Shown in pieces: positions 23,558 through 30,914 of a DNA stretch of 64,000 nucleotides (within the stretch, counting starts at the first letter, position 1; each line of letters starts with the position of its first letter). This DNA is from an uncultured Actinomyces sp. (GTDB lineage: Bacteria; Actinomycetota; Actinomycetes; Actinomycetales; Actinomycetaceae). The notes beneath the pieces were generated by a model. That model worked only from the letters and a program-made list of their open reading frames with translations. It had not been told where the DNA came from and searched no databases. The translations under genes were made by a program, and so were the position numbers. The stretch lies in the NCBI GenBank assembly GCA_900541895.1, contig UWSI01000006.1, forward strand, positions 8,065 through 72,064. The letters are read 5' to 3'.

Positions 23558-24553
23558 ATGAGCATTCTTGTTACTGGAGGCGCCGGCTACATCGGCGCAC
23601 ACGTTGTTCGTCTTCTGCTGGAACGTGGCGAAAAGGTTGTTGTTGTTGACAATCTGACCACCGGCGCAGCCAATCGAATTGGCGATGCGACACTTATTGA
23701 AGTGGATGTCGCACGCGATGAGGCTCTGCCCATCTTGACCCAGGCAATGATCGATGAAGACGTTACTGGCGTTATTCATTTTGCTGCTCAGAAGCAGGTC
23801 GGCGAATCTGTTGAACGTCCTGCTTGGTACTACCGCCAAAATATCGGTGGTCTGGCAAATGTTCTGCTGGCAATGGAGGAAGCCGGCGTAAAGAACATGA
23901 TTTTCTCTTCCTCTGCTGCCGTTTATGGGATGCCTCCGGTCCCCGTGATCCCCGAGGATATTGAGAAGAAGCCCATCAATCCTTACGGCGAGACCAAGCT
24001 GATCGGCGAATGGATGATGGCCGATGCTGAACGTGCATGGGGCCTCAACTGGATCGGACTGCGCTACTTCAACGTTGCCGGCGCTGGATGGAATGATCTC
24101 GCCGACCCCGCATGCCTCAACTTGGTTCCTATGGTCCTTGACCGTTTGGCTCGCGGTGAGCACCCGAAGATCTTCGGAACGGATTACCCGACCGATGATG
24201 GAACCTGCATCCGCGACTACATTCACGTCAAAGACCTGGCCGATGCTCACATCTTTGCTCTGGATGCCCTGACACGCGGCGTTCCTGCGCATCGTCAATT
24301 CAATGTGGGTACCGGTCTGGGTACTTCAGTGCGTGAGATCATCGATGGTCTTCGCGCGGTGTCCGGCTGGGATTTCCCTGTCGACGAACTTGACCGTCGC
24401 GCAGGTGACCCACCCATGCTCATTGGCGATCCGCAGTCGATTGCTGTGGATTTGGGCTGGAAGGCTAACTACGGCGTCACCGAGATTCTGCAGTCTGCAT
24501 GGGATGCTTGGCAGTCTGGGCCTCGCGCAATTAAGGTCCCCTCTCAGTCCTGA
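23558..24553 (+). CDS. galE: UDP-glucose 4-epimerase
   Basis: GalE interconverts UDP-glucose and UDP-galactose with bound NAD. The 331-residue short-chain dehydrogenase has the Rossmann motif GGAGYIGAHV, VVVDNLTTG, the catalytic Ser and Tyr-Lys pair (SSSAAVYG, NPYGETK), LRYFNVAGA, and the C-terminal DYIHVKDLADAH. In this window it could feed UDP-galactose to the mutase Glf at 34.8 kb and so to the galactofuranan genes (inference). It is followed after 3 nt by the unrecognised 24557 gene. Confidence 0.95.
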   Translation: MSILVTGGAGYIGAHVVRLLLERGEKVVVVDNLTTGAANRIGDATLIEVDVARDEALPILTQAMIDEDVTGVIHFAAQKQVGESVERPAWYYRQNIGGLANVLLAMEEAGVKNMIFSSSAAVYGMPPVPVIPEDIEKKPINPYGETKLIGEWMMADAERAWGLNWIGLRYFNVAGAGWNDLADPACLNLVPMVLDRLARGEHPKIFGTDYPTDDGTCIRDYIHVKDLADAHIFALDALTRGVPAHRQFNVGTGLGTSVREIIDGLRAVSGWDFPVDELDRRAGDPPMLIGDPQSIAVDLGWKANYGVTEILQSAWDAWQSGPRAIKVPSQS

Positions 24554-24556
24554 TCT

Positions 24557-26227
24557 ATGACAGACGCTGAACCGAACGCCTTGCCTGCTCAACCGTGGAA
24601 TTCGTCGACTGTATCCATCAGTGATTTAGATTCTCTTGAGCAGGCCATGGCGTGGCGTCGTCTTGGCCCGCAGGCAGCACTGCACAGTTTCGTCGTGATG
24701 CTGCGAATGGCCTTGCTGAGTGCGGATTATGTCTATATCGACCGCAATCAGCTTCTCGATGGGGTCTGTTTCCTCGCTCTTGGTCCCGATGGGCTTGCCG
24801 AGGCCTTGGGCTTGCCCTCGTACCACGACCTCCCTTTGCTTGTGGGCTGTCAGCCTCCCGAGGGTACTCCCGCCGGGTTTGCGCGCCCTGGGAGCCTCGA
24901 AGAACGTACCGAGTGGGCGGATCTTCAACGCCGTCAGGTTGAGCGCGAAGGCTTCGTTTCTGCTGCACGCGCTGTCTTTGAAAGTGAGATGCCTACAGTT
25001 CATTCGATGACTGAGGGACATGCCCGGCTTGCCCTGCTGCTCAAAGGACTGAACGAAACGGGAACCGACGAGGGGCAGTCATACCCAGCGTACTGCTGGG
25101 TACCGCGTTCTCGGCAAGATCCGGCACGGCTTATTGAAACGGGACGCGATCAATGGGTGCGCGCGATGGAAGACATGCGTGTTCACCTCGTGACGTGGCC
25201 GCGTACTCCGAGCGTTGAGGATGCTGATTTCTGGGAGAGCCATGGTCGCCTCGAAGATCTTGAGGATACTGAGGCAATCGCAATCGCTCGCACCCTGCGG
25301 GCCTGGCTGCCGAAGTGGATTGCCAATGACGGTGGGGAAGTGACTCGCCCAGCTCGTCGTGGTGATGTTGTCTCTCTTCTGTCCCACTGGATGCAAGAAG
25401 CGCCACCAGCGGATCTAGACGCCTCAGAGGGGGAACTTTATCGTGATGTGCTCACAGCGCCTCAGGCGCGTTGTGCATTACGCTGGTTTTCACTTCTTTA
25501 CGAGGATGCGGCTATGCACCAGCGTCTTGCGCTCCTCGATACGGCAACTTCGCGCATGAGTTTTACGATGATTGCTGACGATGATGGCACTGATGATGCG
25601 GAAGTCCGGGCACAGCGCCAGTGGGGGATGTGCGTCCCACCGCAGAGTAGAAAGCAATATTGGCGTGCCCGCCTGCAAGAAAACACTGGACTGATACTTG
25701 CCCGCATAGGGCTGCGAGTTGTGTCAAAAACTGGCTCTGGCCGTGAGGGAATTGGGGGAAGCACGCGCGGACTCAACGTCAACGGGGAAATTACCGAGGC
25801 CATGGGAACCCTTTCTCCCGAACAGTACCAGCGTGTGCTGACACACCCGATGACCGCCCGCGCTCGTGCTGCTCAGCTTGAACTCAGTGCCCTCACAGAT
25901 GCACACCCGGCTGAGGAAATCAGAGTGAAACGAGCCTCGCGTAACGCGTGGCGCTCTCTTGCACTCTTCATTCGAGAGTTCGAAATCGATCCGGTGGAGT
26001 GGCGTAAACGTGTCTTCAGCGGAGTGCTTCGCTGCATCGCCGTTACCATTTTGGCCTTCTTCCTGACCGCACATGATTCAGGATGGTTTGGTGAAGATAC
26101 TCTTTGGATGAATGTCCTGTGGACGGCGATTGCGTTCCTTGCATCCTTCCCGTATTCGGATGTCCGGGAGCTCTTTAAGCTCCGTCCCTCAAGAATGATG
26201 TCTGAAATCCGATTGGCTCAGGCCTAA
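24557..26227 (+). CDS. unrecognised 556-residue protein with C-terminal membrane hairpin
   Basis: I do not recognise this family. The protein is soluble over most of its length, acidic and Trp-rich. It has repeated Leu/Ala-rich helices (AMAWRRLGPQAALHSFVVMLRMAL near residue 30), a segment WVPRSRQDPARLIETGRDQW, and a basic stretch at about residues 455-480. Two hydrophobic segments near the C-terminus (about 495-512 and 520-540) should anchor it with both ends inside. The ATG is 3 nt behind galE with no ribosome site, so translational coupling is likely. Codon use matches the neighbours. No catalytic motif is obvious. Confidence 0.75.
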   Translation: MTDAEPNALPAQPWNSSTVSISDLDSLEQAMAWRRLGPQAALHSFVVMLRMALLSADYVYIDRNQLLDGVCFLALGPDGLAEALGLPSYHDLPLLVGCQPPEGTPAGFARPGSLEERTEWADLQRRQVEREGFVSAARAVFESEMPTVHSMTEGHARLALLLKGLNETGTDEGQSYPAYCWVPRSRQDPARLIETGRDQWVRAMEDMRVHLVTWPRTPSVEDADFWESHGRLEDLEDTEAIAIARTLRAWLPKWIANDGGEVTRPARRGDVVSLLSHWMQEAPPADLDASEGELYRDVLTAPQARCALRWFSLLYEDAAMHQRLALLDTATSRMSFTMIADDDGTDDAEVRAQRQWGMCVPPQSRKQYWRARLQENTGLILARIGLRVVSKTGSGREGIGGSTRGLNVNGEITEAMGTLSPEQYQRVLTHPMTARARAAQLELSALTDAHPAEEIRVKRASRNAWRSLALFIREFEIDPVEWRKRVFSGVLRCIAVTILAFFLTAHDSGWFGEDTLWMNVLWTAIAFLASFPYSDVRELFKLRPSRMMSEIRLAQA

Positions 26228-26282
26228 ATTCGACGACTTGACAACCACTCAAAACTCACCCCATCAGGCACAAGGAGACGCC

Positions 26283-26795
26283 ATGAAATGGACCCAGGTT
26301 TGGCACGCGGAAAACTTCCCCCTGTGGGTCGAAGGTAACGATGCGATTCCGCGTATGCACCGCGTTTTTATTGGGGGAAATCGCGCCGGGGCGGTTGCGA
26401 TTGCTCGAAACCAGAACGGTGATTTTGCCCTCGTTCGTCAACAACGTCTTGCCATTGAGCGTGAACTCTGGGAATTCCCACGAGGAATGAGCGAGGAAAC
26501 AGATGCGGATGGGGTAGCGACCGGCTTGCGTGAACTCCTTGAAGAGACCGGATTTTATGGGGAAAACGGACACTCCTTGGGACAGATTTACCCTGATTCT
26601 GGCATCCTTGCCGGGCACGTCGAAGTTGTCTCCTGCACGGTCCCACCTCAGGAACGTCAAGCTATTGACGGAGAAGTTGATGCGCTTCAGTGGGTCAGTC
26701 TTGATGCACTCAAAGAGATGATTGTGGGGGGCCAGCTTCAAGACGCTATTTCTCTTGCGGCTTTTTCTGTCTGGAGCCTTCGCAATAATTCCTGA
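26283..26795 (+). CDS. Nudix hydrolase (ADP-ribose pyrophosphatase-like)
   Basis: Nudix enzymes hydrolyse nucleoside diphosphates linked to another moiety. The 170-residue protein has LWEFPRG followed by a Nudix box ending in RELLEETGF. The loop between the first Gly and Arg is one residue longer than the canonical GX5EX7REUXEEXGU, with Asp where the first Glu is expected. The metal-binding REUXEE core is intact. YPDSGILAGHVEVV and a downstream Glu region fit the ADP-ribose group. The start is ATG 26283 with AAGGAG 5 nt upstream; ATG 26238 lies upstream of that ribosome site. It is convergent with the LCP gene. Confidence 0.85.
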   Translation: MKWTQVWHAENFPLWVEGNDAIPRMHRVFIGGNRAGAVAIARNQNGDFALVRQQRLAIERELWEFPRGMSEETDADGVATGLRELLEETGFYGENGHSLGQIYPDSGILAGHVEVVSCTVPPQERQAIDGEVDALQWVSLDALKEMIVGGQLQDAISLAAFSVWSLRNNS

Positions 26796-26862
26796 CTGCT
26801 CTTTAACGCTGAGCGCGACTTTTGAGTGGAGGATCTGTGGGTCTGCCTCAGGGGCATCCCGA

Positions 26863-28182
26863 TTATGAGAACTGCGATGCTAGGTCGTCTTTTGTCAGCG
26901 TCCCAGCACGAAGCTTGGCGAAGAAATCCGGTGCGGTCGTATCTTCAAGCAACACCGCGCTTCCAGCCGATGTCGCATAGCCCAGCGATTCAATCGGGGG
27001 AACACCGGTCATTCCGGAGTTTTGCGCCTCACGGAATGCCAGTACCAAGCGTGCAACGTCAATAACAGATGAGTCCTGATCGACCGTGAATGCGGAAGCG
27101 CCAGCTCGTTCAACGCGCAGGGCGCTCATCGGGTTGAGCAATGTTGCCGGCTTCATCGCCTTCGAAACGGTCTTCGACACAACCTGGCGCTGGCGTTCAG
27201 CACGTCCGATGTCACCCCGTGGATCCGAATAGCGCATGCGCGCAAATGCTAGAGCAGTCTTACCGTCGGCGTCATGGCATCCGGCTTCCCAATTGAGCTC
27301 CGAGCGTTTATCCTCAACGCTGAGGTCGAAGCACAGATTCACCCCATCGACCGCATCGACAATATTTGACACTCCGCCCATTCCGATCTCTGCGTAGTGA
27401 TCTACGGTAAGTCCGGTGAGCTTTTCGACCGTCTTGACCAAGAGCGCGGGGCCTCCATACGCATATGAGGCATTGAGCTTGTCCCAGCCATAGCCGGGGA
27501 TCTCGACGTAGGTATCGCGGGGGAGGGAGATATTGCTGGTCTGTCCATTGGGGGCAACGTGAACAAGCATGATCGAGTCTGCGCGTTGCCCCTCGGTGTC
27601 GTCGGGTACCGAGCCGTCTGCGCGTGAATCTGAGCCTGCTAATAGATACGTAGTTCCAGAAGTGTTAGCACTTCCTGACAGCGCATCGATCTTCTTCAAA
27701 TGAGAGTTGGCATCCATCATCAGGAAAACCGGCCATGCCAACATCAGCAGAACGCACGCGACGACGACAAGAGGCCAGCGCCTCTTTTTCCTCTGACGAG
27801 GCTTCGCTGGGCTTACGCCCCCGGCTTGGCGTGCGCTGGGCTGGGCTTGAACAGGTTGGAAGTGCGGGCGTTGCGTTGATGCCCACGCAGGAGGTCTGGA
27901 AGTCGCACCTACAGATTCTCGTGCTGGAGCTGAGGGGGCGTAGGCCGGAGGCTGGGTTCGTCGTGCACGGGGCGCAAAGGAAGGAGGCATCGCCTCTTCT
28001 TGAACGCGGGAAGGCTCAGCCGGTGTGCTCTGCTGTGCAGGAGCGTACTGCGGGGAGTCAGTGGGGACCCTGCGGGGGTGATCAACCGCCTCTTCATTCT
28101 GGGCACCAGCGTTGGTGACCTCTGAAAGACGAGGCCGCCGACGTGAAGGATCAGGTTGGAATGAAGGCGGTTGAGTCATCAC
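26863..28182 (-). CDS. LytR-CpsA-Psr (LCP) family wall-polymer ligase, copy 2
   Basis: LCP enzymes transfer undecaprenyl-linked polymers to peptidoglycan outside the membrane. The 439-residue protein has a long Pro/Gln/Arg-rich cytoplasmic tail (1-125), one helix (about 132-152), and the LCP domain: YLLAGSDSRADG, ADSIMLVHV, the conserved Arg in SLPRDTYVEIPG, LTGLTVDHYAEI, DAVDGVNLCF, and the CHDADGKTALAFARMRY segment with RSDPRGD-like RYSDPRGDIGRAERQRQ. Cys residues in the domain may form a disulphide. Its ATG overlaps the stop of the upstream LCP gene by 4 nt, so the two are co-translated. Polymer specificity is inferred from the neighbouring galactan genes. Confidence 0.93.
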   Translation of the reverse strand: MMTQPPSFQPDPSRRRPRLSEVTNAGAQNEEAVDHPRRVPTDSPQYAPAQQSTPAEPSRVQEEAMPPSFAPRARRTQPPAYAPSAPARESVGATSRPPAWASTQRPHFQPVQAQPSARQAGGVSPAKPRQRKKRRWPLVVVACVLLMLAWPVFLMMDANSHLKKIDALSGSANTSGTTYLLAGSDSRADGSVPDDTEGQRADSIMLVHVAPNGQTSNISLPRDTYVEIPGYGWDKLNASYAYGGPALLVKTVEKLTGLTVDHYAEIGMGGVSNIVDAVDGVNLCFDLSVEDKRSELNWEAGCHDADGKTALAFARMRYSDPRGDIGRAERQRQVVSKTVSKAMKPATLLNPMSALRVERAGASAFTVDQDSSVIDVARLVLAFREAQNSGMTGVPPIESLGYATSAGSAVLLEDTTAPDFFAKLRAGTLTKDDLASQFS

Positions 28183-29456
28183 TTCTCCGGGGGACAGGGC
28201 TTTTGAGTCGGCGTGGCGCTTGGAGACTGCGACGCGCTTGCACTGGATGTTGCGGAAGCAGATGCACTTTGTGATGAGGAAGGCGAGGCCGAAGGATCCT
28301 GAGCGGGAGCATTCGTCTGTCCGTCTTCACCGCTGCCATTCGTGAACTCAACTGTCGCGGGGAAGGGCTGGTCCTTGCGGATTGCTTCCCACACCTGACT
28401 GAACTGAGGTTCCAGGTTGATGACTCGGTTTGGATCAACCGGCGAATACTGGTTCGGTGAAGTGATGAACTGGATATTCGAACGTTTGACCGAAGTGAGT
28501 GAGAGCATCAGGCCCACGTCGGTGTTGATGTTTGACAGGTTCTGCGAAGGCTGCAGAGCTGAAAGCCCCTGCTTCGTGAAGGAGAGAAGTGAGGGAAGAT
28601 CGGAAACGAAGTTCTTCGCCATCAACTCGCGCATAATTGCCGCGACAAGCTTCTGCTGGTTGGAGATACGGCTGAGGTCGGAGCCGTCGCCAATGGCGTA
28701 GCGTGTGCGCGCGTAGGCAAGTGCGGTCTTTCCATCAAGCTTCTGGCATCCTGCCTGCACGTGAAGGTCTGACTTGGAATCATCGATATCTTCGGGGATA
28801 TCGAACCAGACCCCTCCAAGAGCATCAATCAAGCCGCGGAAACCGTGGAAGTCGACGACGACAAAGCCATCAACCTTCGTCCCGGTCAGTTGCTCAACTG
28901 TGGCCTCGGTACAGGCAATACCGCCCGCGATATCGGTGTTATTCGAGCCCGTTGAGAATGCGGAGTTAAACATTCCTGTGTAGGCGGAAGAAGTCGTGCC
29001 ATCGGAGCGGCGACACGAGGGAATATCGGTAATGAGATCTCGGGGGATAGAGACGACTTGGATTCGCGAACGGTCCGCAGAAATATGCATGAACATGGTC
29101 GTGTCGGAGTGAATTGACGACAGCTCATCAGGATCACCATTGGCATCATCGCCCTGGTTCTGTCGTGAATCAATACCCGAAATCAAGATATTGACCGCGC
29201 GACCTTCAAAAGAGTCCGCGGGTGCTGCGGATTCGGTTGAGTTCGCATTTCCAAGACCATTTGTGTTGATGCTGTTTGCCGAAAGCTGGCTACCAAAGCT
29301 GTGATAGACAAAAAACACTGTCCACACCAGCAATAGAACACAGGTAAAAGCAACCAGTGAAACCACTCGTGCCGCACCGCTCTTGAAAGGGAGCGTCGCG
29401 GAGTGCAGGATCGGTCGCGCATCGCGCGGTTGTGGAGTACTCATCGCGTTTATCAT
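28179..29456 (-). CDS. LytR-CpsA-Psr (LCP) family wall-polymer ligase, copy 1
   Basis: A second LCP protein of 425 residues: short cytoplasmic tail, helix at about residues 32-54, LCP domain (ILISGIDSRQNQG, SDTTMFMHI, VVSIPRDLITDIPS, EQLTGTKVDGFVVVDFHG, ALAYARTRYAIGDGSDLSRISNQQ) and an added Ser/Ala-rich C-terminal tail of about 45 residues. The start at 29456 is tentative: GGAGA is 14 nt away, and a second ATG at 29444 is in frame. It lies 24 nt downstream of the lipoprotein gene and overlaps the next LCP gene (ATGA). Two dissimilar LCP proteins in one operon suggest division of labour or two acceptors (inference). Confidence 0.92.
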   Translation of the reverse strand: MINAMSTPQPRDARPILHSATLPFKSGAARVVSLVAFTCVLLLVWTVFFVYHSFGSQLSANSINTNGLGNANSTESAAPADSFEGRAVNILISGIDSRQNQGDDANGDPDELSSIHSDTTMFMHISADRSRIQVVSIPRDLITDIPSCRRSDGTTSSAYTGMFNSAFSTGSNNTDIAGGIACTEATVEQLTGTKVDGFVVVDFHGFRGLIDALGGVWFDIPEDIDDSKSDLHVQAGCQKLDGKTALAYARTRYAIGDGSDLSRISNQQKLVAAIMRELMAKNFVSDLPSLLSFTKQGLSALQPSQNLSNINTDVGLMLSLTSVKRSNIQFITSPNQYSPVDPNRVINLEPQFSQVWEAIRKDQPFPATVEFTNGSGEDGQTNAPAQDPSASPSSSQSASASATSSASASQSPSATPTQKPCPPEK

Positions 29457-29480
29457 ATCGTTACTTGAGTTCTCCGCGTG

Positions 29481-30914
29481 TTATTCCGCAGTAAATTCCC
29501 CGATACTCCATTGAATGCCACCCTGGCTGTTCACACGCGGGATCATCACCGTGTGTCCACGTGCAGCGACAACGGGGCGTGAGTATCCGGGGGTTTCTCC
29601 CAGACGCGCGATCTTGCCAGTTTCCCATGGACGCAGGTACATCTGTGCATTGTTCGCCTGCGATCCCGCACCCCACACGATTGCCTCTTCACCAATGGAA
29701 ACCCAAGGAGTTCGGGAATCAAGCATGATCCACTGCGTGGGATAGTCAGCGGTGCTGTCATTCCAGATTCCAAGGTATGACGAGGCCGAAGAAGAAGTTC
29801 TTGATGGGGTAACGAGGACCGCGTGGTGATCGCCGGCCGCGTAGAGCCCACTGATCCGGTAATCCTGTGATTTGAGGTCGAAGTGCGTGGTGGCCGCTGA
29901 GAAATCATCTCCGCTGAGGGTGACAACGCGAGAGGGGAGAGGTGAGTCCTTTGGAGTGGCAACCACGCTGAGCCCCTGCTCACAGACCGAGGGGTAGGCA
30001 CCAAAGAGAAGAATCTTGGGCTTGTCAGAGCGCTTTGAATCGTCGAGGCCTTGGGTGACGACAAGCGAGAAATCTCCATGATCAGTTGCGGCTTTTGCGC
30101 CGTAAAATGCGTGTGTCCCATCGCTCACAGGAGGAAGTTCACCTGCGCTTCGTGGACTGTGAGCGGGAAGATCACTCCACGTCATTACGGTGTGCAAACG
30201 TTGCTCGGCCTTATTCCAGGAGAAAACCGTCCACGGGGCAAAGACATTGTCTTCTTGGTGATCTCCAGTTGAGGAAGAAGAAACCTGCCGGCCAAGGAAA
30301 GTAATCCAAGGACCGTTTTGTGTTCCATCGAGTGGCTCAACGTAGTTTCCGTCTTCTCGAAGAAGGTCGGCAGATAGATCGCGTGCCCCTTGAGGGGTGA
30401 GAATTGCGGGCTTGTAGGAGTACAGATCGTTCGGGTCGTGTGTGGATGAGCCGAAAACCTGAGAGCCGTCGATGGGAAGAGAAGGGATCTGGCGGAAATC
30501 CCCGCCCAGCGACCATTTCTCATCTACGGAAGCCTCCTGGGTTTGCCCCGATGGAGACAATTCGCATGGCTGATTGCTCGCGTGCATTGCGATGATCTCA
30601 AAAGGAAGAGAGAGATCTGTGCACGCGCCTTCGTGCGGATCCTCCAGTGCAGAGGGAGCAACGAGAGGCTCGAAGACGCCGTTCATCTGACGAGGCGATA
30701 CACTCGCGCCCGCTGAGGCCGAAGAATCTCCGCTCCCTCCGCTTGCGCAGCTGCCAAGGGCCACAAGAGCGCAAGCGCTGAGGAAAGCAAAGCGACGCAG
30801 GGACGCGCGGCCTCGGGAATGAGAATGGAGGTCGGGGTGTTCCGGGATAGTCGGCGTTCCCAGAACACCCAAACTCTCAGCGTGCGGTGTAGATACCAAT
30901 GTGTTCGCGTCCAT
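29481..30914 (-). CDS. putative lipoprotein, beta-propeller-like, in the LCP operon
   Basis: This 477-residue protein of unrecognised family is probably exported and lipid-anchored. After about 40 polar residues comes a basic-hydrophobic signal (LRRFAFLSACALVALGSC) with lipobox LGSC, then a Gly/Ser linker. The body has many short beta-type repeats with Trp (WITFLGRQV, APWTVFSWNKAEQ, WGAGSQANNAQMYLRPWE), compatible with a propeller, but no motif was identified. ATG 30914 is used; it has GAGG upstream and overlaps the end of the LGFP gene by 38 nt. The N-terminal region before the signal is unusually long, so a later start is possible. Confidence 0.68.
   Translation of the reverse strand: MDANTLVSTPHAESLGVLGTPTIPEHPDLHSHSRGRASLRRFAFLSACALVALGSCASGGSGDSSASAGASVSPRQMNGVFEPLVAPSALEDPHEGACTDLSLPFEIIAMHASNQPCELSPSGQTQEASVDEKWSLGGDFRQIPSLPIDGSQVFGSSTHDPNDLYSYKPAILTPQGARDLSADLLREDGNYVEPLDGTQNGPWITFLGRQVSSSSTGDHQEDNVFAPWTVFSWNKAEQRLHTVMTWSDLPAHSPRSAGELPPVSDGTHAFYGAKAATDHGDFSLVVTQGLDDSKRSDKPKILLFGAYPSVCEQGLSVVATPKDSPLPSRVVTLSGDDFSAATTHFDLKSQDYRISGLYAAGDHHAVLVTPSRTSSSASSYLGIWNDSTADYPTQWIMLDSRTPWVSIGEEAIVWGAGSQANNAQMYLRPWETGKIARLGETPGYSRPVVAARGHTVMIPRVNSQGGIQWSIGEFTAE

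Noticed and set aside
23465..24298. 277-codon minus-strand open frame inside galE
   Set aside because: It lies antisense to galE, with composition typical of a reverse-strand shadow.
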